DNA of 64,000 bases from Chloranthus sessilifolius (taxonomy: Eukaryota; Streptophyta; Magnoliopsida; Chloranthales; Chloranthaceae). The notes beneath the pieces were generated by a model. The model saw nothing but the letters and a program-made list of their open reading frames with translations, ran no database searches and was not told where the DNA came from. How positions within the stretch are numbered: the first letter of the stretch is position 1; each line of letters starts with the position of its first letter. Positions 31,902 to 42,141 of the stretch are shown here, in pieces. The stretch lies in assembly GCA_021018995.1 (NCBI GenBank), contig CM037596.1, forward strand, positions 101,353,416-101,417,415, given 5' to 3'. The position numbers and the translations under genes were made by a program.

Positions 31902-32804
31902 TAGAGATGCAAACTCTAAGCCGAACATCGAAATTGAACCGAAAATCAGTTCAAAATCGACTAAAATCGCATCGAATCGAAGTGAAATCGATTCGGTTTT
32001 CGATTTGGGTGACTAGAAATCAAGAACTGATTGAGTAGGTAGAATATATCGACCCATTAATGAGTGAAAATCAGTCCGAAACAGACCCGAAGAACTGGCT
32101 CCCCAAACCGCACCTACACTGAACCGGTGCCTTAAGGCTTTTTGTCTTTATTTTTTTCCTCGTCTCTATCTCTCTCTCTCTCTACAGCTGTCCAACTCTC
32201 AAGCAACATTCAATCATATCACTACCGCAACATCTTCAATTCAGTTCATTTAAAATAATAAGAACAAAAAAAGTCCAAATCATACATCTGGCCCAACTCC
32301 CCAAAGCTATATATATATACCAGTAAACTATTATAATCACTTACCTGACCCTACCCAAGACCTCTCCCAAATCATCTCCCTCCCCGAGCTCCCTCCCAAA
32401 TCTGAACCAGTCTAGCGGGCCTCATCAGAACCCTTTGCGTCGCCGCCGATGTCAGCCACTTCAACATCAGATCGGAGGTCCACGGGTACAAGATGCATCT
32501 CTTTTTTTATTTCTCTCTCTATATGGGCGAAGATCAGCCAGAGTTTCGGTATTGGGAGGGGTCCGATCTCGCATCATTCCGGCTGGCGTTCCTTGAAAAT
32601 CGGGAAACCGATTGAACCGAATCGAATCGAACCGAAACGAATACCGAAAATATCGGTTTCGGTTGGATTTCAGTTTGGGCATTGTTGCGAATCGGCAGAT
32701 CAAACTGAACCGATTCAAATTTCGATTCGGTTTCGGTTTGTAGTGTATCGAACAGAACACCGAAAAAATCGGGTTCAGTTCGGTACATAGAACCTGCATC
32801 CCTA
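31902..32804. mobile_element. 903-bp non-autonomous hAT element, TSD TTATTATG
   Basis: Flanked by the 8-bp duplication TTATTATG (31894-31901 and 32805-32812). The ends are inverted repeats: TAGAGATGCAAACTCTAAGC at the left and the complement of GAACCTGCATCCCTA at the right. The interior has no transposase; it holds many AACCGAA/TTCGGTT words near both ends and a CT tract near 32165-32185. The 8-bp TSD and TAGAGATG/TAGGGATG ends define a hAT superfamily element. It lies in intron 3 of the SSL pseudogene, just after exon 3. Confidence 0.9.
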
Positions 32805-32864
32805 TTATTATGCCATGTGGAATACATCTTGACCAATCCAAAATTTTCAAGTGAAAATCTATGG

Positions 32865-33137
32865 TTGTAGCATATTGTAGCCCAAAATAGTATGCCTATA
32901 AGTCGATATAAATCATCCCATTGATAAACTTTGATATTAGCCGTTCAACTTAAAATCAATGGTTGGTAATATAGTCAACAGATCGGATGAATAGAATCGC
33001 TCAAAATGCTTGATATTTGGACTCATTGCCTTTTGCTATATGATCTCTAGCACTTTGACAGTGTGGATTAACCACATACACAAGGATGTGTGATCATTTA
33101 AACACCAAATTAATATTGAAATGACGGTCAGAAGAGT
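32865..33137. mobile_element. MITE, CATTTAAACACC family, in SSL pseudogene intron 3
   Basis: Inverted copy of the family found at 35622, 42876, 43587, 50206 and 62582. It contains the TGATATTAGCCGTTCAACTT block and the GATCATTTAAACACC end and finishes GAAATGACGGTCAG, the complement of the usual CTGACCGTCATTT start. The left end is diffuse. Confidence 0.6.
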
Positions 33138-33257
33138 GGGTCCCACGCCGTATTCATTTTGAAGCATTTTGATGGTTCTCCCCATCGCTATTCGCAAATC
33201 CTAACCGTCCAGACCACCTCTTAAATCTGTTGATTTGATTATGTGCTTTTTTGGCAG

Positions 33258-33527
33258 GGTGAGACTCTCTCCTGGAAGTTGGTCCACAAGTATAGGTTCT
33301 TGAGGAAATTATTGGGTATTATGGCGAAGTACGGATGGTTACGAGACATACAGGGATATGGTGTGGTGGTTGGCGTCAGCATGGAAGGAGAAGTACTGGC
33401 GCTCTACACTGATCCTGATTTGTCTGGGGTAATAGCTGGGCTGAAGATAGGCCGCCATCTATACTACGGTTCGTTTGTAAAATCCTACATTAGTCACCTA
33501 GATCTATCAGAACGTGCGGCCATGTGA
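33258..33527 (+). pseudogene. SSL pseudogene last exon (open)
   Basis: Acceptor TTTTTTGGCAG, then an open frame of 89 codons to TGA at 33525-33527. It shows LSWKLVHKYRFLRKL, EGEVLALYTDPDLSGV, the GLKIGRHLYYGS signature and YISHLDLSE, the normal C-terminal blades of SSL proteins. This exon has no internal stop even though exons 2 and 3 are broken. Confidence 0.88.
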
Positions 33528-33779
33528 GCATCCACGTGTCAGTATGCTATTGGCTTACAATAACATAGCGTTAAAAGAGAACAATATTATGTGGTTCGAT
33601 CTTTTTAGCATTTCAGTTGAAGTTGCTTAATTTTATCAGTTAGAAATAAGACGTGGTACACTCATAAAACTGACAGGTATTTGGGATTTTATCAACGTCC
33701 ATAAATTGATTTCGATGGGTGTGGATGCATTTAATTTCCATATGGTGCGACATTTGATGTAGAGGGGAATACCCAATAA

Positions 33780-34690
33780 AGTGTCAAAACTTTTAATTTT
33801 CACCTAACAGGGTCCAAACATTTCATTGTTTACCAAATAGGGTCAAGACCTTGTAAGTTGTAACTATGAGGTTTAAACGTTTTGAAATGTTAGACGAAAA
33901 TGCCCTTGGATTAGTGTCATCAAAATCTTGGCCCTAATGTTGATATGTTTGGCTACAAATCTTGCCTTATATCTTTCTATAGAGTCTAATCAATATTATA
34001 TCTACGATAAGACTAATCAACAGAGAGACAAGCGAAGTTGGTGGAGAGCTTCCTAAATGAGAGCTCAACCAAAGCGAAACACTTCTTTTCCGACTCAAAA
34101 GCTAGTCATAGGACTGTCCGGAGTTAGGTAAGAAAGAAAGACTGACTTTCCGGAGTGTGGAAAGTAAGAGGTCTTCTTCGTCTTCCCCCAACTTCAATCG
34201 ACAAACAAGACCCGAACAATAGATAAGGAGAAAGACTCCGGTTTGGGGCATTGAACTGCAAAGCTTTACCCTCAAATGAGACTGAAGGAAGCCCTCAAGT
34301 TATCAACTAGCAGAGGAGGGAGGAGAGGTAGGTCCTCCATTTAACCCAAAGGGGAAGGATCGAGTTGCTAGCTTACTCATTATCTCTCCGCATTGCTTGC
34401 TCTTCTGTTTTATTTGAAACAAATTTACTTGGGTTAAAAGTCTCCCACGGTATATGAGGCCGGTCAATCCATTATTATGACTGATCCAATTGGTTTTAAT
34501 TGGTTCCATATGAGATCAATTGATTTGTTTTAAGTGGGACCACTCTGTCTCATATGTGACCGACATGTTGGTCTAACTTATTTTTTCACTTATTTGGAAC
34601 ACATGTGAAAAATTTTGAACCCTATTTGACAAATACCTAAATATAGTTTGCAAGGTCGGGGTGACCGAACCATATTTGATAAATAATAAA
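33780..34690. mobile_element. Candidate TIR element with organelle-like core
   Basis: The left part (about 33824-33865, TTTACCAAATAGGGTCAAGACC) and the right part (complement of 34640-34685, TTTATCAAATATGGTTCGG) are imperfect inverted repeats. The core at about 33960-34430 has a different base composition and wording (purine-rich AGAAAGAAAGACTGACTTTCC, GGAGGGAGGAGAGG) that resembles plant mitochondrial spacer DNA. No gene is recognised. Element ends and TSD are not resolved. Confidence 0.35.
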
Positions 34691-35621
34691 TTATAGGACT
34701 ATTAACAAAAATATTTTGATTTTCTCAGGTAAAAAAATCTTTGATCTATTCTTGAGCCCATTGTAGCTTTTGACTTTTTATTTTACTTTTACTTTTAAAC
34801 AAAAGAAAAGAATAGCTTCTCAAGTGCCAACCCTATCTTATAATATGATAGAAATTTTAGAAAATGGGAAAAATATTGGGTGAAAAGCATATTTCACACT
34901 GTTAAATTAAAAAGGGTGTTGAGTTGAGAAGTTGCCTCAAACGGCTTATCACCCAACACCATTTTCTATATGTCATAGACTCTTTTGAGAAACAATATTT
35001 GAGAATCAAATGCACACACCTCTTCGTAGCACCTGAAAGTGTTTTTTGTAAAAGGGTTATCAAACAGAGCCTAAGTCTATCGTTTTAGGAGTCTAAAGAT
35101 TGCTTTACAGTCTTAATTATATCTAAACCCCAATTTTTAGGAACCTAACCAAAATTTTAAATGACAACAATATATGAAAGGGAGCAATGGTCAGGTCCTA
35201 CTAGGTAGAATCGGATTTCTAGTCCTATCCCATCTGCTGCCCTTGGAAATAGGAGAATCTTGACATCATATCATGCTATAAAAGTGAAAATCAAGAAAGT
35301 CAAGTTCTCTAATTTTCAAGGGCAACAAATGGGGGTAGGGTTGGAGGGATTGGAAATCTAGTTCTGCCTAGTAAGACTTGGTCATTTCCCAATAGGAAAG
35401 GATATATATTGGCCGATATAATCGCTTAGTAGCCCATAACAACTGATATACCATAATATCAGCCAAAATGGCCAGCATATATCATTTACTTTTTGTCAAA
35501 GAATATAAAAAATTTCATTAATGTATTACAAAAATGCAGCCTCATATATATATATATATATATATGTATGTTGGACTGATCTCTAAATAGATGCAAGGGA
35601 ATCTTGACTTTGACTTTTAAT
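34691..35621. other. AT-rich intergenic sequence, nothing recognised
   Basis: No coding frame, TIR or TSD found. Contains a short (TA)n tract near 35547-35568. Confidence 0.5.
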
Positions 35622-36018
35622 CTCTAACCGTCATTTAAACACCAATATGGTGTTTAAATGATCTTACACCATCAATAGTTTAAGATGTAGGTAATCCATA
35701 TTGATAGATCATGGACTAAAGTGCCATAAGCCCAAAATGGTGCTTTAGGGAGATTTAAATCATTCAATCTATAGATTATAATATCAACTGTTAATTTTAG
35801 TTTCAATGGCTGATATTAAAGTTCAACAGTTGGATGGTTACATCACTTTCAGGCATGTTTCTTTGGGCTGAGATAAGTTCCAATGATGGATTGCTTCTTG
35901 GACAATTTAGATTGGTCACGAATGTAATCACATTTCAACAATGCGAGAAAAAAAAAAAAAATTTAATGGTGTAAGCTCATTTAAACACCACTTTTGGTGT
36001 TTAAATGTCAGTCAAGAA
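35622..36018. mobile_element. MITE, CATTTAAACACC family, complete-looking copy
   Basis: Left end CTAACCGTCATTTAAACACC and right end GGTGTTTAAATGTCAGTC are inverted repeats, each followed internally by a second GGTGTTTAAATGA motif. The interior has the family blocks GGCTGATATTAAAGTTCA and GGACAATTTAGATTGGTC. About 0.4 kb, non-coding. The TSD is not certain. Confidence 0.72.
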
Positions 36019-36159
36019 TCATTATCCCTTTCTTTTTATATCAATTTACCTCTAAATTAGTTTCAATTTACACATAAAACACATGACACTACTTATGTGT
36101 AAAATAAAATCTTACGTGTAACTATGTAAGAGTTTTGCCTATGATATCTCTGCGCTTAT

Positions 36160-36790
36160 TGATATGGGCGTGACATGCAGCGCATTTTTGTGAAGTGATG
36201 GGTATCATGAGGCCCACTTTACTAATTAGGGTTAAACTTTTAAAATATTTTAAAAATTATATTCCCTTTCAGCCATCATTCTTAACTTTTTAAGAAGTCT
36301 CTTTTCAAGAAATTGTCAAACTTACTTTTTCATGCTAAAAAAATGTGGGCGCTTGGTAGCGAAGCACCGACACCTTGGTAGAGAAGTGCCGACACCACAG
36401 GAAAGAAGCGTTGGCACCGCCGGCGCCTTTATATCAAGGTGCCAACATCCCGATTTTTTTTTGTGCCTTCGTAGAGAAACACCGACGATATCGAGGCGTT
36501 AGCGCCCCAACAGTGTCAGCGCTTCTCTCCCCGAGCTGCCAACGCTTCACTACCAAGGTACTAGCGATTCGCCATCGGGCACTATCATTTTTTGAATAAA
36601 ATATATCTGAAAAAGTAAGTCTGCCATTTTCTTGAAAAAAATGAGAAGAGAGAATATAAAGAGACTTTTAAAAAAGTCAAGCATGACAGCTGAAAGAGAA
36701 TATAACTTTTAAAATATTTTTAAAGTTTAACCTTAGTAAAGTGGGCTCCATTCCACTCGTCACTTCAAGCTATGTGTCATGCCCATATCG
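36160..36790. mobile_element. Foldback element with about 190-bp inverted arms and GC-rich core
   Basis: The left arm (GATATGGGCGTGACATG ... CCCACTTTACTAA ... TTAAACTTTTAAAATATTTT ... AAACTTACTTTTTCA, about 36170-36340) is repeated inverted at about 36600-36785. The core (36345-36595) is much richer in GC and holds inverted and direct copies of a GAAGCACCGACACC-like word. A short plus-strand frame spans the core but has no recognised domain. Likely a non-autonomous Mutator-type element. Confidence 0.72.
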
Positions 36791-36806
36791 CCTGGGTGCA
36801 TTATCC

Positions 36807-36810
<4 letters not shown>

Positions 36811-36879
<69 letters not shown>
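36811..36879. repeat. (AT)n microsatellite
   Basis: Uninterrupted alternating A/T for about 69 bp; adjoins the SINE-like remnant on its right. Confidence 0.95.
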
Positions 36880-36881
<2 letters not shown>

Positions 36882-37003
36882 GGGGTATCCAGCCTCTTAG
36901 AGCACCAAGCTAAGTCTCCAGGTACACATCACACGTACCAGTCAGTAGGGATATATGCCCGCAAGTGGCAAGCAAGGGGTGGGATTCAAACTCAGCAACT
37001 CCC
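36880..37003 (-). mobile_element. SINE-related remnant, cut by a solo LTR
   Basis: Minus-strand reading shows GAGTTTGAATCCCACCCC (degenerate pol III box B region) and ends GAGGCTGGATACCCC, matching the SINE at 50363-50545. Its 5' part is lost or split at 37004 by the solo LTR. Confidence 0.55.
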
Positions 37004-38526
37004 TAATGAGTAGTGAAATATAATGATATTTCACCCCTAAAGACTTACATTTAGTCATCCGATGAAAACTATCTAATGGAATTTGTGAAGTTTTATGAGT
37101 TTCAAGTGAAATTGGTCATTAGATGCATTAAGAAGCACAAAAGAATGTAATAATAATAATAAACACTGGAGCAGTCAAGCAAATAACATACAAGACCCGG
37201 ATCATTTGGTCATGTCGATCAATCGACCCATCTAGGTTGATGCATCGACATATCAAGGAGAATCTAAATTTAAAATTCAAATTTCAAACTGGCCGATTGA
37301 TCGACCACTTAAGTCGATTAATCGACCAATTTCAAATTTGAATTCCGAATAAGAAAGATATTTAAGGAGAAATCTGAGGATTCGGGGGGATCTTTTTTCG
37401 CCGGCATTTTTCTATTTTTGCTCTGAGTTTTTTAGGGCATTCAACCCCGATTGTTCCAGTTTTCTATTATTCATTTTTCCTAGGCTTAAAGATTTAGACT
37501 AGTTTTCATTTATACACTTTTGAAGAAGGATTGTACCAAATTTGGATTAAAGCTTTTTGTGGATTTAGTTAAAGCTTTGCACGATATTTTAATGTTTATG
37601 TCTATTTATTTTTTAATCATGCTGTTTCATTTTATCATGTGTGACTAGTTCCATTAAGGATGGGGATCTGATGAACCCCATCCGAGGTATTCATTTATAT
37701 TAATACAAATTTGTGGATGAGATGTTAGGTTCTTTTAAGGGCCCTAATGTTATGATTGACATGAATATGATCTGATTGTGGTATGAAATCTAGGAACTAA
37801 TCATGCCCTATGATCTCAACATTGTATATCCTAATTATTACCTATCTCAGGATTAGATTCTACTATTATCTGAGGTGTGAGTGTTGATCATACACTCATG
37901 AGATATTAATCATACATCTCTGTGATCTCAGATCAGCAGTGTGACTTTACCCTAAGTGTAAATTATGATTACTATCTTAGGTGTAAGTGTTAATCACACC
38001 CTCATGAGAGGTTAATCATACCTCTCCGTAATCTTAGATCGGTAGTGTGGAGTTTACCCTAGAAATTAGGTTCTAAATATTATCCGATGTATGAGTGTTA
38101 ATCATACACTCATGAGATGTTAATCACACATCTCCGTTATCTCAGATTCACAAGTTAGAATTTAGGTGTATTCAGGGCCAGTGCTCCTTCATAAATATCT
38201 TTTAAGGATCTCATATCTTAATCCACAGATTTGTATTGTGCAAATGATAAACCTACGATGAGAGGATTTAGCATCTCAATCCTTATCTTTTATTATTTGT
38301 TTAAATTTTCAGTTATTATTTAGTGTTTATCTCATCCATCAAACTCTTAAATTCTTAGATTAGTAAATACTGTGATAGATCTGTGATTATTCTTTTAGTT
38401 AGTTGCTATTTCCATTTATAATTTTTTAACAATCCTCGTGAGAACGATCTCGTACTCCGCACTCACTAATTACATCACGATTCGTACACTTACGAGTAAA
38501 ACAAGATTAATTTTCACAACACTCCC
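36999..38526 (+). mobile_element. Solo Athila-type LTR (37004-38521), TSD CTCCC
   Basis: CTCCC at 36999-37003 and 38522-38526. The LTR (1,518 bp) starts TAATGAGTAGTGAAATATA (TG decayed to TA) and ends TTTTCACAACA. It carries about three GTGTTAATCATACACTC subunits (37870-38140) and palindromes GTCGATCAATCGAC and GTCGATTAATCGAC near 37215-37325. No PBS or coding region adjoins it. Confidence 0.9.
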
Positions 38527-38832
38527 CTTTGAAAAATAAAAAAAGAATTGAGTATTTCTTTTTGAATAGTTATTATTATTGAAAAGAAGGATCCAACATT
38601 CATATTGATCATCTCTTCATACAATATTCTTGTCTTATAAGCAAAAAAGAAAGATTACGTGCAGGAGAAGTGCCCCATTGAATTATTATGTAACTAAGGT
38701 TTGTAGAAAATAATGATTTTGTAAAGGAAATTCAGAATTACCCAGAAAGATGGCATGTTATTGATTCTGTTCTCTTTCTTTGGATTGGGGTCAAGGGTCT
38801 TACTGATATCTCGTAAGTTTTTCGGATTCGGT

Positions 38833-39069
38833 TTAAACTGCCCTATCGGACTGCTCGATGTATGCCGAGTGTTTCTCTAGTAAGAGGTTGATGAGCGGTT
38901 TCTCCACATCAACTTAGTTCTCTTTGTGAATAGTGTTCGCTCCACTGCTCGTAGCGACTATAACTTCCTCCTTATTTGTCGAGAGCCCCTTGGCTATGAC
39001 CACATGCATTATGTACTTCTTTAGGGCCATGTCAGCTTTCTTCAATAGGATCTTCGAATTCGTCTCCAA
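38833..39069 (-). pseudogene. Phosphopantothenate-cysteine ligase gene fragment (one exon)
   Basis: Reading down from 39069 after an acceptor-like AACAG: LETNSKILLKKADMALKKY, HVVIAKGLSTNKEEVIV and PLINLLLEKHSAYI. This is the C-terminal part of plant PPCS (CoaB-type), which joins cysteine to 4'-phosphopantothenate in coenzyme A synthesis. Two in-frame TAA stops are present (after the HKEN residues, and at 38833-38835). The upstream AG with a T-rich tract shows an intron edge, so it is a duplicated genomic fragment and not a processed cDNA. No other exons were found. Confidence 0.75.
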
Positions 39070-39381
39070 CTGTTACATTTGAATTATTTTTTTTATTATA
39101 CGACCATTTTTAGGCCAAGATAGCCTCGAGAACCGAGGAGCAAATACGCATGCACATATGACAGTTGGAGAGCAGCGTGAGGGAGCACCAACTACAGTGG
39201 TGAGGGTTAACTAACAGAACCCAACCGACACCTTGTAAAGACAAGCGTGGAAAACAGCGTGGAGGAAACGGGTCATTGATGATGGACACGTGGCATGATT
39301 TTTCATCAATTGAGCCACTTGATGTGAAAACCACAGTGGTTATATTTGTTGTCGATATCATAAAAAGAAACATATCTATGT

Positions 39382-39394
39382 GGTATTAGAGTCG
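39382..39394 (+). promoter_or_regulatory. Possible PBS, initiator-tRNA-Met type
   Basis: TGGTATTAGAGTC differs at two of 13 bases from the TGGTATCAGAGCC site used by many plant copia elements. Sequence to the left (about 39100-39380) would be a decayed LTR, but no clean LTR end or coding region was found. Confidence 0.3.
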
Positions 39395-39492
39395 ATCAAT
39401 TTCTTTTAAAATGAAATTTGGTTATGCTTTCCTAGCCATATTGAAACGGGTCCCTTTCTCGCTATCCTTCTCTCTTTCTTTCTCTTTCTCTC

Positions 39493-39900
39493 TATTGTAA
39501 CGACCGAGACTTTCATGCATTATTAGACTGTAATTGTTTTGCTTAAATTTTTTATTGTGCTTAGTTAGATTGATTTCATGCACTTCATTAGTTGTTACAC
39601 ATGAATGCTTAATTTATTTAATAATGACCTATGATAATTAATTTATCTAATTAATAAACATTAAAAGCCTTTAAATATATGTTAGTAATAATTGGGGTGT
39701 GTTTAGTAATATTTAATGGACATTTAAAATATGTTAGTAAATTAATTAAAGACCATTTAATTAAAGACCCAATAACTAATTAAATACTCATTTAATTAAA
39801 GACCTAATAACTAATTAAAGATCCATTAACTAATTTAAAACCCAATAACTAATTAAAGACTCAATAAGTAATTAAGGACCCACGATAAGGCCATTGGGCC
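39493..39900 (+). repeat. LTR-like sequence with CTAATTAAAGACCCAATAA repeats
   Basis: Starts TGTAACGACCGAGACTTTC, a start common in plant gypsy LTRs. From about 39745 to 39885 a unit of roughly 19-25 bp of the type AACTAATTAAAGACCCAATA is repeated about six times with variation. The right end is not defined. Confidence 0.45.
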
Positions 39901-40059
39901 TTCACTTATGACCAAGAGAGTTAGAGATAGAGGAGTAGGACTTGGAGTCCATTATAATAATAATAAAAATGGGACGTGAGTTATTTCCCACGAGGAGAAA
40001 AAGAAGAAAAAGAAAGAAAGAAAGAAGATAAGAGAAGAAGAAGAAAGAAGAAGAGATTG

Positions 40060-40455
40060 AGATACCCAAGGTATCAAATATCGGCCGATACCGACACATA
40101 TCGATATTTCGGCAAACCGATACGTATCAACACCGATACATATCGGTATCCGACTCGGTATCGGTATCGGTATCAGCCAATACGGGCCCGTATCGAACGA
40201 TACGTATCGGGTGTCGGCCGATAAGTATCCGGTCACTACAAAAATAAAGTCTTTTAGCGGCACTTGCTGTTAAGGCAATTTTTTATAGCGGCAGTTTTTT
40301 TAATAAAAAACTATCGCTAATAGTCTTATTTTTTGTAGTGGGTGTAAGCCGATACCTTTTTTTTTTAAAATAGGCTGATACGTATTAGTATTGGCCAATT
40401 CTTATCAGTCCGATACCCAATATCGATACCAATTTTGTTACCTCAGAGGTACCTA
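40060..40455. mobile_element. Palindrome-rich MITE (CCGATACGTATCGG family), copy 1
   Basis: Ends AGGTATCAAATATCGGCC and (complement) GAGGTAACAAAATTGGTATC. The interior is packed with CGATACGTATCGG, TATCGGTATCGG and GGCCGATACC words. A CACTA-type MITE has inserted in it at 40234-40340. Related copies: 48253-48573, 49837-50071 and the one split around 56333-58086. Confidence 0.7.
40234..40340. mobile_element. CACTA-type MITE, 107 bp, TSD GGT
   Basis: Begins CACTACAAAAATAA, ends TTATTTTTTGTAGTG, with GGT on both sides (40231-40233, 40341-40343). The interior has GCGGCACTTGCTGTTAAGGC, which reappears inverted in the copy at 44700. No coding capacity. Confidence 0.9.
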
Positions 40456-40689
40456 CTTTTAGCTTCGTGAATTTTGGTTTCTCTTTAATTCATCAAGATT
40501 AGATAAAAGATTATATAGAAAAGTATTAGTTTTCAAGTATTAAGATTTTAAAAGGCCTTTTTAAGAAATCTTTCCAATTTTTAAAATACCTTTAGAAACG
40601 CTTTTACTCAACCACATTTTCAAATAATATTTTCCGATTATAACTCCCCCTTACTCTCATGAAGAGAGTGCTTTAAAACCATAAGATGG

Positions 40690-40960
40690 GAAGTAGAGCT
40701 ATAAACAATCATACATGCATCATTCAGAAGATCTAGACCATATTTTCTTTGAGAAAGAAAGATCTCCATCGATCTAGATACCTCGAACCAAAAAAGTATT
40801 TTAGATTGCCTAACTCCTTCACTTAAAAAATACGACCAAGCTCATCCTTCACATGGGATATGAAGGAAAGGTCATCTCTAATAATCACTATATCATCAAC
40901 ATCCACCAGCACAATAGTATAACCAGTTCAGTACCAGCATCTATGTTGTATTTGATACTC
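40690..40960 (-). pseudogene. Ty1/copia reverse transcriptase remnant
   Basis: The minus strand shows VDVDDIVII (the family has YVDDM), DDLSFISHVKDELGRIF, KELGNLKYFFG and, after a frameshift, LSQRKYGLDLLNDACM. These are consecutive copia RT motifs. No LTRs or other domains adjoin it. Strongly decayed. Confidence 0.8.
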
Positions 40961-41880
40961 GTATCCCTACTTAGGTAGTGTCAAATTTGTACAAAGGATT
41001 GAGAAATTACACGCAAAAGGAAGTAGGATAAATAGAAGACCAATGAAGACTTAAAGGGAAGCAGCGAAAAGAGATACAAAGAATTGCAAAATTACATAGA
41101 GTTTAGCTTTGAACAAAACCAAATCAAGAAGTAGGACTTTCAAAGTCGATCCAAAATGAGTGTGATAAGGCTATAATGCTAATAATGATAACAAAGATGA
41201 TGGTGATTTGTACTTGGTAGTGTGGCAACAAACTGCAAAGATCGATTTAATATTATAATTTGATATTGATTAAAGTGAGAATAACGGTTTAGTCTTACGG
41301 ATTTTAAATTAAATATGAAATGACTAATGACATAGATTTCCTTTGGACAATTTGATAGCACGTAAGGCATCCACAACGTGTTTAGAAGCCCATTGACCAT
41401 AAATGGGTGTTTGATGGTGCTTTTGCTAAACGCATTTTGATGCTTTTTGCAATCCCCTTACAAGGCTACCCTGATTAGCAGTTCCGCCGATCCGATGAGT
41501 TAGTCGCTTTAGCTGATCCTGCCTACATCGGGGAACCCCTTTGCCTCTTTGCTTTTCTTAGTTCACTTTATTTTTGCATTTTGTCTTCTTTCTATTTTAT
41601 TCGGTGACTTTGCTACCCCGGCAGTCGTTTGTAATTTTATTGCCTTAAATGAGGATACTGATTTTAAATATATATATATATATATATATAAGGAACTATT
41701 GTGTACAAGGCTCATGCCTCATACGCCCTCGTCCTTCCATGTACGGGCATTTACAAGCAGGCGGTCAAAATGTGTCAGCTTGGTTCCTAACATTCAAATG
41801 TGCCCTTCGTTAGTGCAGAAACTCGGAGAAATGAATTGCGAGAAAAAGAAAAAAAAAAAAAAAAAGTAAATATCCAGTAG
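40961..41880. other. Intergenic sequence, nothing recognised
   Basis: No gene or defined repeat. Contains (TA)n near 41669-41690 and poly-A near 41850-41865. This is where further exons of the Nudix fragment would be expected; none was seen. Confidence 0.5.
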
Positions 41881-42141
41881 ATATTGATCAGAAAGAGAAA
41901 ATGGTAATAATATTGAACAATCGAACGAACTCTTTGTCATTATAAGAAAATTCTGTGAAAGGAATAAATCATTGCAAGAGCAAATAAGTTAATGCTGTAA
42001 ATACAACAGAAATTCTTTCACTGGTCCCTTTAACCGAGCTGTAATAAAAATATCGTTTGACATTTATACGAGATAAAAAACAAAAACAAAAATCCACTCG
42101 AAAAATGCAAATATTCACTTCAAATCGATGCTAAAGTTTAC

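Larger units (their letters stand above)
30230..33527 (+). pseudogene. Strictosidine-synthase-like (SSL/APMAP-type) pseudogene, exons 2-4
   Basis: The family is a six-bladed beta-propeller of membrane-anchored proteins (plant SSL4/5-like, animal APMAP). Exon 2 (30230-30533), exon 3 (31718-31850) and exon 4 (33258-33527) are in order with GT donors and AG acceptors. Defects: a one-base deletion in exon 2 near 30373, TGA in exon 2 near 30520, TGA in exon 3, and a deletion that removed the normal acceptor region before exon 2. Exon 1 is not found in the window; MULE2 and further insertions lie upstream. Introns contain a hAT element and a CATTTAAACACC-type MITE. It is a degenerate paralogue of the gene starting at 51768. 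Confidence 0.88.

Noticed and set aside
32467..32850. Three overlapping ORFs around 32.5-32.8 kb
   Set aside because: They lie in the inverted AACCGAA/TTCGGTT-rich arm of the hAT element; codon content follows the repeats.
36741..37013. Plus-strand ORF with a long Tyr-Ile run
   Set aside because: Translation of the (AT)n microsatellite and a SINE remnant.
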